Assembly (NCBI GenBank): GCA_003024785.1
Contig: PUQB01000203.1
Location: 186,001 to 250,000 of the forward strand
Direction of reading: 5' to 3'
Source of the DNA: Selaginella tamariscina
Lineage: Eukaryota; Streptophyta; Lycopodiopsida; Selaginellales; Selaginellaceae
DNA length: 64,000 bases
Position numbers and translations under genes: made by a program
Notes under the pieces: generated by a model
Databases searched by the model: none
What the model was told of the DNA's origin: nothing
What the model saw: the letters and a program-made list of their open reading frames with translations, nothing else
In this document: piece after piece, positions 54,465 to 64,000 of the stretch
How positions within the stretch are numbered: position 1 is the stretch's first letter
How the letters are laid out: the number at the start of each line of letters is the position of its first letter

Positions 54465-56476
54465 GCACCTCCTCCCTAAAGACGAGTTCCACGAGTCTTG
54501 GGACCTGGTTTAGCAGGATAATGCCGATGGAAGGCAGCAACCTTGGAGAAGCATGGAGTAAGTTGGATGCAGGTTCCCAAGTGCGATCAGTAGGCAGGTA
54601 CCCTTTCCAATCCACCAAGTATTGGAGTTGGTGACGATGAAGACGAGAGTCAAGGATGGCTGCGACTTCGTACTCAAGTTCCGTGTCAATGACCACAGAA
54701 GGGGAGAGAAGAAACACGACCGGGAAGAGAAGAAGGATGATACGGCTCCAACAAGAGGTGTGAAACACAGGATGAAGTTTCACCGTGGATGGTAACTCGA
54801 GTCGGAAAGCTACAGGATTTACCTCCGCCACGATCCTATAAGGGCCCAATCGTTGAAAATCCAATTTAGAAGAAGGCCTGTTGGTGCGAATGTGTCGACG
54901 AAGAAGCCACACGAGATCACCAATCTTGTATGCAGGTGCCGGCTGTCGGTGAGCATCAGCATGATGCTTGTATCGTTCCTGTGCCTGTTGAGATGAACCT
55001 GGAGATCATCCTGTACCTGCCGAAGATGCTGAAGACGATCTTGTACTGCAGGAGCGGAAGAAGGAGAAGCGGTAGGAGCAAAGTCAAAACGTGGATGGTG
55101 GCCTGTAAGAGCAAAGAAAGGTGTCTGTCCTGTAGATGCGTGGATGGAGTTGTTGTAGGCAAACTCCGCCATTGGAAGGAGGTCCAACCAGTTGTCCTGC
55201 TGGTAACTGATGAAGCAACGAAGATACTGTTCTAAGGTCTGAATCGTGCGTTCGGACTGCCCATCGGTTTGTGGGTGATATCCTGAAGAAAGATCCGCTT
55301 TGACCTGTAGACTCCGAAGAAGCTCTCGCCAAAACTTGGACATGAATTGTGGACCTCGATCGGAAACAATGCTCTCAGGAAGGCCATGATGTCGGAACAC
55401 CTCGCAGATCACCAAACTCGGCAGTTGTCTGACCTGTAGCTGTCTTGTTGCAGGGTAGGAAATGAGCCTGCTTGGTGAAACGGTCAACCACCACAAGAAC
55501 TGCATCAAATCCACGGGAAGGAGGAAGATCTGTGAGGAAATCCATAGAAATGGATCTCCAAGGAGCAGACGGAACAGGAAGAGGACGAAGAAGACCAGAG
55601 GGTGCATGATGAGGCATCTTCGACCTGCTACAAGTGTCACAACTCCGTACAAACCTCTCCACAAAACCTCGCAACCCAGGCCACCAATAGTTGCGAGTCA
55701 CCAATTCCACTGTCTTGGCCACACTAAAATGTCCTGTAGCCGGGGTATCATGACAATCCTGTACCACACGAGTCCTAGAAATACCAACAGGAACGTACAT
55801 GAGACCTTCCCGGTACAGGAGTCCATCCTGTATGGTGAATAGGTTGTAGTCTGGACGGGAACTGGAGGAAGAGGAACTTGCAACGTCAGGATGAATGTTG
55901 AGAACACATTCTTTGCCAAATCGTCTGTAGGCAACTGCGAACGAACGTCCTGTAGGAGTGTTGAATTTGCTGGAGCCTGATGAACCTGCAGTGCCGCAAG
56001 CCGGAAACAATCAAGACCAACAACACTTGCCTTTGACCGTCAAATGCAGGATCACCCGGGCTTGGTGCAAGGTAAGAGCGCCTAGACAATGCGTCCGCCT
56101 TGCCATTCCGAAACCCGGGCCTGTAGACGATGACGAAGTCAAAACGTGATAGGAACTCTGCCCACCTAGCCTGTCGCCGACTGAGGACCCGAGCCGTTTG
56201 AAAGTACTCCAGGTTCTTGTGATCCGTAAGAACTTGTACAGGATGTGCAGCACCTTCCAGGAAATGCCGCCATTCCTCAAACGAATCCACAATGGCCTTG
56301 AGTTCCTTATCATGAATCTCGTAGTTGATCTCCGCCGACAGGAACTTACGGAGTGAAAGGCACAGGATGAAGCAACTTGTCCTCTCCAACTTGCGATAGG
56401 ACGGATCCTACTGCAAAATCCGAGCATCTGCTTCAATGAAGAAAGGATGAGAAGGTCAGGATGTGCTAAAATCGGA
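54465..56476 (-). mobile_element. Family A chromovirus pol, downstream part (RNase H, integrase, chromodomain)
   Basis: Minus-strand reading gives, in order, the RNase H region ([25 protein letters not shown]-like, with [10 protein letters not shown] and [10 protein letters not shown]), integrase zinc finger and core (WPGLRGFVERFVRSC..C, SMDFLTDLPPS, VDRFTKQAHF, SDRGPQFMSKFW, YHPQTDGQSERT), and a C-terminal chromodomain ([27 protein letters not shown]). It belongs to the same family as 3501-7734. It is broken, with several breaks, and is split by the family B insertion; the part upstream of the split continues at 63821. Confidence 0.85.
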
Positions 56477-56481
56477 GCTGT
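56477..56481 (+). repeat. Target-site duplication GCTGT (left)
   Basis: GCTGT lies at the left edge of the family B element and again at 63816-63820 just after the right LTR. The duplicated bases belong to the RNase H region of the family A host element. Confidence 0.75.
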
Positions 56482-57442
56482 TCAGAGTTTTTACCTGGTG
56501 CCACAAAGGCGGCTTGCCAGGTGCCAACCCTGGAATCCCCTCTCTGGAAACCCCACGGAATCTGGTAAAGTAACCCGTATTAGGAACCCAACCTTAGGAA
56601 CTAAACCCTAACTGACCAAGTCCACAACGAGACTCACCTTGTGAATCAGGATGCACGGACTGGCCGAGTTATAGGTGTTGTTCCTAGCTTGGCGTGGTTG
56701 AGGCGGCCGGAGCAAGGCCTCAACCACTAGTTCTGCGGAACGTGAACTCGGGCAATACCTTTGAGCTTGCGAGCAGGTTTTCGGACCAAGGAATCTGGCT
56801 AACTCCTTGGAAGTGACGTGCCCTTGTCTCAAAGGCAAGATCCTGCCAACGATAAGGATAGTCTAACCCTAGGGTGGGTTGTACCCCTGTCGTGTGGAAG
56901 TTTGGGCGGCACAACAGAGGGTTGCACCTTGACGACACAAGCTTAGCTTGCACCGGTAGGAGGTTAACGAGCTCTCTTTTGAACCCAGGAAGCCTCACTA
57001 CATATACTCTACCTTATTTATGTGACGGACCCCCCCCCCCCTGTTTACCTAAATGAGTAAGTGGGCTGGCACAAATGCCAGCCCTTAGAGAAAATGGTTG
57101 TCCTAACCTAACCCTAAACCTAACCCCTAGGGGGGGGTATTAGGGCGTGGGGTTAGGGCAACCCTAGGGTTAGGTCAACCCTAGGGTGTCCCTAACCCTT
57201 TTTTGACAAGCTATATTTAAGAAACCTACGTCAAACCGGGGGAGAGTTTCTAGAAGGTAAGTTCTAGCTTCACCTAGAGTTTCCTGCAAATACCTAATGA
57301 CACCCGGCCGGACCATCACCAGATACCCAAGTGCACTAAGTGGGCCTGTTTCCTACTACATCTAGGGTTCGTCACACAACTCGGTAGGTAACAACAGTCA
57401 AACCCCAAAGTAAAGGGTTGAGTCATAGTAAAAACTATGACA
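56482..57442 (-). repeat. 3' LTR of the family B element
   Basis: The LTR contains long mononucleotide C runs and a block rich in CCCTAA/TTAGGG-like units (57108-57200). It is nearly identical to 62852-63815. Confidence 0.9.
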
Positions 57443-57839
57443 CACTCCCCGCCTTTGAAAATGTCAACGTCCTCGTTGACGTCTAACTCCAAGACTAGAT
57501 AATGTTAGAGAAAACTAACCAAAACTAACATATCACTCTATGCGGAGTCAGCCAAAAGTTCACAAGTTTTATTACCCCCCTTGCATTACGCGAAGCCAAG
57601 TACTTCAGAACCGTCGTTCACTGAGTCGTAGACCCAGCTGCCGGAGGCACCACCTGCGACATGAAGTCACCTGGAGACCTTTTGCACGTCTGCAAAGTCT
57701 GTCACCCGACGCACACAACACAGTGGTTAATTTCTTTACGTAACTAGAATTTATATTGGAGGCCTCTAGTTAGTGTTGTTGCCGGCCCCTTGGTTAATAA
57801 GAAATAAAGGTTCACTTTATTTCTGATCATCATTACCAA

Positions 57840-58184
57840 CAGTTTGAGACCTCGCCTCAAACTCATTCACTACCTCCATCGCGTTCTGCAGATTCTCCAA
57901 TGGTTCCCATGTCGACTCGCATGCCGGGTAACCTTTCCACTTAACAAGATATTCACGTTTACGTTTTCGTCGTCCATGAATGTTCCTCCCCTTTAATATC
58001 GCCTCAACTTCAAATTCTTTTCCTCACCAACTAATTCTGGCGGCGGACGTAAACTACGATATCTATCCGGATGTTTCTCATCCTTGTGGAATGGCTCGAG
58101 TAAACTGACATGAAACACATTGTGTATTTCCAACTCTGGAGGAAGATCTAACCCATAAGCCACTTTCCCTACTTGCTTCACCAC
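57840..58184 (-). pseudogene. Chromodomain region of family B pol
   Basis: The minus-strand frames give PPELEIHNVFHVSLLEPFHKD, the end of the integrase C-terminal domain, followed by a chromodomain core (REYLVKWKGYP, STWEPLENLQNA). Chromodomains direct chromovirus integration to marked chromatin. Broken. Confidence 0.75.
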
Positions 58185-58195
58185 CTTGTATGGAC

Positions 58196-59096
58196 CTATG
58201 TAGTGCGATAGAAACTTCCTCGAAAGAGTCGTTGGAACCTCAGGTTTTTGGTACTCAACAATACCATATCCCCAACCTGATACTCTACATCCCGTCGATG
58301 TTTATCGTACTGCTGACGATACCTTTCCTGTGCTGCAGCCATCGCTTGACGAGCAGCTTCCCATGTTCGATACAATTGTCCCGTGAACTCTGCTACAGAT
58401 GGAACTCGATTGCTATCGTCTTTCGGTAACACCATACTCTGAGGAATACCACCCTTATTCCCAGTTAACACTTCCATCGGGCTACATCCGATTGCAGTGT
58501 GCATCGAGTTATTGTAACATATCTCAGCCATATCCAAGTGTTCAGCCCAATCAAGTTGATCACCTTGAACATAGCATCTGAGATAGTCCTCGACTTGTCG
58601 GTTTACCCTCTCCGTCTGACCATCCGTTTGTGGATGATAAGCCGTACTAAACCTCAGCATCGTCCCAAATTGCTTGAACAACGTTCCCCAAAACTTGCCA
58701 GTAAATCGAGGATCCCGATCTGAGATCATCGTTTCCGGTAGCCCGCACTCTTACGACTTCGTGGAAGAACAACTTTGCTGCTTGTTTTGCATTCACTGTC
58801 TCTACAGTTGGAATGAAATGAGCAACCTTTGAAAATCGATCGACCACCACCATAAGAGCATTGAAACCACAAGATTTTGGCAATCCCATGATAAAGTCCA
58901 AAGTAACACTTTGAAATGGCCGCTCTGGAATCGGTATACATTGTAACTTCCCAGCTCGTTTTTGCGAACGACTTTTCACTTGTTGACATGTGGGGCATGT
59001 CTTGACATACTTGGCAACATCGTCTATCATACCCGGCCAATAGAATCCCTGTTTCAACAAAGCCAACGTCTTGTGCCTTCCACCATGCCCTGCCAA
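58196..59096 (-). pseudogene. Integrase region of family B pol
   Basis: Shows the H2C2 zinc finger (GHGGRHKTL..C.TCQQVKS), the core with DFIMGLPKS and VDRFSKVAHFIP, and the SDRDPRFTGKFW and YHPQTDGQTERVNR motifs of the D,D35E active site, followed by the GPY-like tail with YQVGDMVLL. Broken. Confidence 0.85.
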
Positions 59097-59116
59097 AGGA
59101 ACGTCGTGATGCTCTC

Positions 59117-60751
59117 TTAACCTCTCCCTCCATGTCCCTTCTGGAACATAGAGTCTCTTTTCTTTATAATAAAGAACTCCATCTCGTACTGCAAAATGGC
59201 CTGTTTGAGTGCATCCATTCGACTTTCTATTCCTGCTGGAATATTACCATCTCTTCGTAATTGATGAACTTGTTTCCTCTTTGCCACCAGGCTCAAAGCT
59301 TCCTTGGCAAACTTGTCCTGAGGATACGCCGTCACAAATTCATCCACCAAAGTTGACACGGGTGCTGACATAATACGAAGATGACCCTTTCTACTGAGTG
59401 CATCAGCTACCACATTGTCCTTTCCCGCCTTATGTCTGATTTCAGGCTGAAATCGTGCCAACTTCTGCTGCCATCTAGCATACTTTGGTGATAGCTTCGG
59501 CTGCGTTTCAAAATACCTTAGAGTTACACTATCTGTCCAAACCACAGTGCCATGACTTGGAAGATAATGACGCCAATACTCCAAGGAAGCAACAATAGCA
59601 TACATCTCCTTTTCGTGAGTAGGCCATCGAGTTTGCGCGGCATCTAACTTCTTCGAGAAAAAGGACACTGGATGTCCTTTTGTTGCAATACACCACCAAT
59701 TGCAAAGTCGGAAGCGTCACATTCTACTTCAAAGGGATCTTCAAAGATGGGCAACTGCAAAACTGGCTCAGAAGAGATAGCCTCTTTGAGTTTGACGAAT
59801 GCACGTTGGCACTCTGGAGTCCAATGCCATGGAATGTTTTCGTAAGATCTGTCAATGGGGCCGCTATTTCCGAGTAACCCTTTATGAATCTTCGGTAATA
59901 CCCTGTCAGACCAAGAAATGATCTAACTTCATGCACGTCTTTTAAAGTCATCCACTCAGTAATAGCTTGAATTTTCTTTGGGTCCATGGCAACCTCCCCA
60001 CCTGAGATCAAGTGTCCCAAGAAATCTATCTTGGTTTGACCAAATGCGCACTTGCTTTCTTTAGCATACAACTGGTTCTCTCTCAACCTCTGAAACACTT
60101 TTTCTAAGTGTTCCACATGTTCTTCAATTGTCGAACTGAAAACCAGAATGTCATCAATATACACCACCACGAACTCGTCTAGATAGTCTCTAAACACATC
60201 ATCCATCATTGTGCAAAAAGTTGCTGGAGCATTGCACAACCCGAATGGCAAGACTAGAAACTCAAATGATCCATAACGCGTTCGAAAAGCGGTCTTCTCA
60301 ATGTCATTCTCTGCTACCCGAATCTGATGGTACCAGACCTCAAGTCTATTCTTGAAAAGTACTTTGCTTTTGATAGTCTATCAAACAAGTCGTCCACTCG
60401 CGGAAGAGGATACTTGTTTTTGATAGTTATCGCGTTCAGTGCTCGATAGTCCACACACATTCGCATCGTACCATCCTTTTTCATTACAAACAAGATCGGT
60501 GCACCATATGGTGATCGACTAGGTCGAATGTGTCCTCGACCAACCAATTCCGTCAGCTGTCTCTTCAATTCAATCAACTCTTGAGGATTTAACCGATATG
60601 GGGCTCTTGCCGGTGGAGACGAACCCGGCAAAACCTCTATTCTGTGGTCCACAGCTCGACGTGGAGGTAACTCAGGCGGCAAATCTTCCGGTAACACATC
60701 CCTAAACATGTTCAAGACTTCCAAAATAGGTTCGGAACAGTTCTTGACCAT
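59117..60751 (-). pseudogene. Reverse transcriptase and RNase H region of family B pol
   Basis: The reverse transcriptase shows [30 protein letters not shown], the MPFGLCNAPATF block, and the catalytic VVYIDDILVFS with FLGHLIS. RNase H shows WPTHEKEMYAIVASLEYWRHYL, LPSHGTVVWTDSVTL and VVADALSRK. Typical Ty3/gypsy order. Broken. Confidence 0.88.
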
Positions 60752-61526
60752 CTCCTATTTTGACTTCACCAGTATCCAAAACCATTGCAAGAAACACACG
60801 TTCCCGATGTCTAACTGCTTTACGCAACTGAGTCAAGGTAAGGAACATAGGATTCCAATCCTTATCAGTTAGCGTTTCCATTCTGAGCGTCGTTTTTCTA
60901 ATGGCTTCTTTATCTGCTGCAAGCGTGATTCGATTATCTCCGGAACCCCTCATTTCGATTACATGTTTATGGAACCATTCCATACCCAGAACAAAGTCAA
61001 ACCCCGTCATATTCAAGACAACTAAGTCTAGCTTAGCCTTCCAATCTTTGATTTGGACAGGAACTGCCCTTGCTATATTATTAGTATTTTGAGAACCTTT
61101 GCCAAAATTGATCTTTATTTCACACATCTTTATTACATCCAAATTCAATCGACGAGCTAGACTAGTCGATATGAAGTTGTATGTTGCTCCAGTATCGATC
61201 ATCATTCGGACTCGGTCCCCTCGTATCCTTCCTGTCAAATATAGCAAAGGGTCAGTTTTGTCTTGAATAGCGAATAAGGCAGGTTGTGTCTGGCACAACA
61301 TTACCTCTTCTGACTCATCTTCCGGATCTTCAAGCGTTTCTGGTTCAGCAACTTCCTCTTCTACCATCGCCTTGAAATGTCCTGATTGTTGTGAGGGTGC
61401 CGGACACTCTTTAGCAAAATGACCAGGCTTGTTACAATTATAACATTTCACGACCCCGCCTGCGGAACGCGGGGGAGCAGACTTTGGAGCCGATCCTTTG
61501 GTCTGCTGAGGAGGTGGTAACGCCAA
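60752..61526 (-). pseudogene. Zinc knuckle and protease region of family B
   Basis: A CCHC knuckle (CYNCNKPGHFAKEC) is followed by a retropepsin domain with the active-site loop MIDTGATYNFIS and the VLGMEWF motif. Broken as part of the whole copy. Confidence 0.88.
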
Positions 61527-61529
61527 TGG

Positions 61530-62526
61530 TTTCCGAAATCCGGTGGGTCTTGATGTGTCCGAAAACTTGAACTACCGACAAAGGGACTTGCACTTCGTTG
61601 ATGGTGACTGAGTTGGTCTTCCATCAAACCTTCTAACCCAGACTTTGGAGAAACCTCCTCGATTTAGGTTTTGCTTCCTCCCCTTTGTACAAGTCTTCTA
61701 ACGACATGCCATAAGCAACCTTTTGAGCTGCCTCTTGACATTCCCGATAGCTTGTGGGCTTGTACCTTAAGATCTCCCTTCGCGTTTTCTCATTCAAGCT
61801 AGCCATGAAGCAACTTCGAGCTTCATCATCGCTCATATTTGGCACCAATCGCCGTACACTTTCGAATCGATAAACGTGGTCCATTGACTTCCCCGAACTC
61901 CCTGTTGACAAAGTGCCAGGTCAGCACGCAATCGCAAACCGAGATCATCCGGCATATACTGCTTTTTGATCTCCTTTTTCATGTGCTTCCAGCTGTTTCG
62001 GTATCCACGTTCACCTTCAACAATTCGCCACCAAGTCTTAGCTTCTTCTTTAAGAAACTGCTTGGCACATGCAACCTTTTCTGTCTTTCTCACGGAAGCA
62101 GCCTCGAAATAGCTTTCCATATCATACAACCAGTCATCCAAAACCTTGTAATCCTTTGAACCCATGAAATTCGAAGGCTTTACCGGTTTGAATTTACTGG
62201 GACCTCCACCAACTACTTCCGTCGAAGAATCTGATTCAGAGGAACCTGACTCTGAGTCATGCTTCTTCTTCTTTTTCCGTGTGTCTGGTTGCGGAACATC
62301 TGGCACTGCCGTATTCGTTGGAATCCGAACGGCAACATTATCGATTCGGTCGTTCAACCCAGAACATCCCCTCGAAGTTCTTTAGGGCATCCATCATTAT
62401 TTCTCGCCAACCAGGTCGTTGTCTAACCCTAGGGGGTCGACCTGGATCAGCCTCATCCATCTCCTCATTTTGAGCCTCTGCGACAGCCCTCTCTGCCTCA
62501 GGCTCTGGTTGCTTTCTCTTGCTCAT
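61530..62526 (-). pseudogene. gag region of family B
   Basis: ATG at 62526 starts MSKRKQPEPEAERAV; an acidic/basic linker (KKKKKHDSESGSSESD) precedes the gag core with VLDDWLYDMESYFEA and AKTWWRIVEGERGY. Broken. Confidence 0.8.
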
Positions 62527-62837
62527 CGTATTGAACCCTAGTTTCAACACTCGGAAATATGCTTGGAATATTCCCAATGTGAAGTGGAAACACCCTGCAC
62601 AGGTTGTACACCCACACACATCAGCTTAAACTAGCATAAGACTTTCGGACATACCTAGAATCTCACGCCGACTCACTGAGCAAGTGTTCTCCGAAGTTTG
62701 ACAACTCACAGGATCAAACTCTCTGCGCAGAATACAGACATGTTAACCAAAGCAATAGAGTATAACAAGAATTTAGAGTTATCTAAACATTGAAACACCC
62801 TATGACTTAAGGCAGTCCTACTGACCGCAGAGAACTT

Positions 62838-62849
62838 GCTCCGATACCA
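62838..62849 (-). promoter_or_regulatory. Primer-binding site for tRNA-Met
   Basis: The minus strand reads TGGTATCGGAGC two bases inside the 5' LTR. It differs by one base from the common plant retroelement primer site TGGTATCAGAGC, complementary to initiator tRNA-Met. It fixes the orientation of the element. Confidence 0.85.
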
Positions 62850-62851
62850 AT

Positions 62852-63815
62852 TGTCAGAGTTTTTACCTGGTGCCACAAAGGCGGCTTGCCAGGTGCCAAC
62901 CCTGGAATCCCCTCTCTGGAAACCCCACGGAATCTGGTAAAGTAACCCGTATTAGGAACCCAACCTTAGGAACTAAACCCTAACTGACTAAGTCCACGAA
63001 CGAGACTCACCTTGTGAATCAGGATACACGGACTAGCCGAGTTTAGGTGTTGTTCCTAGCTTGGCGTGGTTGAGGCGGCCGGAGCAAGGCCTCAACCACT
63101 AGTTCTGCGGAACGTGAACTCGGGCAATACCTTTGAGCTTGCGAGCAGGTTTTCGGACCAAGGAATCTGGCTAACTCCTTGGAAGTGACGTGCCCTTTCA
63201 AAGGCAAGATCCTGCCAACGATAAGGATAGTCTAACCCTAGGGTGGGTTGTACCCCTGTCGTGTGGAAGTTTGGGCGGCACAACAGAGGGTTGCACCTTG
63301 ACGACACAAGCTTAGCTTGCACCGGTAGGAGGTTAACGAGCTCTCTTTTGAACCCAGGAAGCCTCACTACATATACTCTACCTTATTTATGTGACGGACC
63401 CCCCCCCCCTGTTTACCTAAATGAGTAAGTGGGCTGGCACGGAAATGCCAGCCCTTAGAGAAAATGGTTGTCCTAACCTAACCCTAAACCTAACCCCTAG
63501 GGGGGGGTATTAGGGCGTGGGGTTAGGGCAACCCTAGGGTTAGGTCAACCCTAGGGTGTCCCTAACCCTTTTTGACAAGCTATACTTTAACGAAAACCTA
63601 CGTCAAACCGGGGGAGAGTTTCTAGAAGGTAAGTTCTAGCTTCACCTAGAGTTTCCTGCAAATACCTAATGACACCCGGCCGGACCATCACCAGATACCC
63701 AAGTGCACTAAGTGGGCCTGTTTCCTACTACATCTAGGGTTCGTCACACAACTCGGTAGGTAACAACAGTCAAACCCCAAAGTAAAGGGTTGAGTCATAG
63801 TAAAAAACTATGACA
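62852..63815 (-). repeat. 5' LTR of the family B element
   Basis: Near-identical to 56482-57442, with the same CCCTAA-like block (63475-63570). Its ends are TGTCATAG and GAGTCTGACA-like on the minus strand. It is followed by the GCTGT target duplication. Confidence 0.9.
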
Positions 63816-63820
63816 GCTGT

Positions 63821-64000
63821 CGTGAAAACGTCCTTGAGTGTTGTGAACGCGTGTTCCGCCTTGTCGGACCAAGAGAAAAGTCCTGTGCGCTTGGTGAGTT
63901 TGTGAGTGGAAGTACACGCTTGGAGAAGTCCTGTATGAACCGCCTGTAGAAGTTTGCAAAGCCAAGGAAACATTGTACATCTCGTACCGACTTGGGCCTC
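63821..64000 (-). mobile_element. Family A pol continues past the insertion (reverse transcriptase end)
   Basis: Minus-strand reading gives the end of the reverse transcriptase/connection region ([16 protein letters not shown]-like, then [28 protein letters not shown]), which joins in sense to the RNase H part at 56476. The element extends beyond the right edge of the window. Confidence 0.85.

Larger units (their letters stand above)
56482..63815 (-). mobile_element. Family B LTR retroelement (Ty3/gypsy chromovirus), full layout, broken
   Basis: The element has two LTRs of about 964 bases with TGTCATAG...CTCTGACA ends, a tRNA-Met-like primer site, a full gag-pol layout on the minus strand and a polypurine tract (minus strand, GGCGGGGAGTG) beside the 3' LTR. 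The LTRs differ at about a dozen positions by eye, about half of them indels, so insertion was recent. It sits in the RNase H region of a family A element with a GCTGT target duplication. All usual domains are present but the frame is interrupted about eight times. Some interruptions may be sequence errors, given the state of host genes in this window. Confidence 0.9.

Noticed and set aside
57100-57200. Interstitial telomere tract
   Set aside because: The CCCTAA-like units are degenerate, lie inside both LTRs of one element and recur in other LTR copies, so they belong to the element.

Overview
This window is nuclear DNA of a land plant. Host genes are split by many short introns (mostly 50-200 bases), carry plant-type protein architectures (PI4K-beta with charged repeats, FAM91, SUVH, pepsin-like protease, MATE carrier, COG0212/MTHFSD-like protein) and sit in AT-rich DNA full of dinucleotide microsatellites and chromodomain-bearing Ty3/gypsy LTR elements. 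A recognisable IFT140 gene (intraflagellar transport) points to a plant with flagellate sperm, so a seed-free lineage (moss, liverwort, hornwort, lycophyte) rather than a flowering plant. Genus cannot be told from the sequence.

Layout. 1-8.0 kb: a retroelement patch. It holds an edge copy of LTR family A, an older degenerate gag/protease remnant, a diverged CACTTTGTG-type tandem array, and a family A element (3501-7734, 5-base target duplication) inserted in that array. 9.0-12.5 kb: an inverted duplication of a HAD-phosphatase-like gene flanking a broken P-loop NTPase-like gene. 12.95-18.55 kb (-): phosphatidylinositol 4-kinase beta. 18.6-27.5 kb: AT-rich, gene-poor DNA with old family B LTR pieces. 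27.6-30.8 kb (+): MATE transporter. 31.0-36.7 kb (+): FAM91. 37.4-38.6 kb (-): SUVH-like SRA/SET protein. 38.9-40.4 kb (+): aspartic protease with a hydrophobic C-terminal tail. 40.6-42.5 kb (+) and 48.1-50.0 kb (-): two diverged COG0212/MTHFSD paralogs, tail-to-tail around IFT140 (42.6-47.9 kb, -), which lacks its N-terminal WD propeller. 50.4 kb: tRNA-Leu(CAG). 50.5-53.2 kb: AT-rich. 53.2-64 kb: a three-layer nest in which an old family B LTR is interrupted by a family A element, itself interrupted by a young full-length family B element (56482-63815).

A recurring pattern cuts across the host genes: conserved exons of unrelated genes lose frame by one base, often in a short homopolymer. The same pattern in six different genes suggests consensus errors of a long-read assembly rather than independent gene death, so calls of broken genes should be read with that in mind. 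The genes do not form an operon or pathway; this is ordinary eukaryotic gene order. The most unusual items are the HAD/NTPase inverted-repeat cassette, the 5'-shortened IFT140 between inverted COG0212 paralogs, and the SUVH-like protein lacking the zinc-binding C-terminal part of its SET domain.
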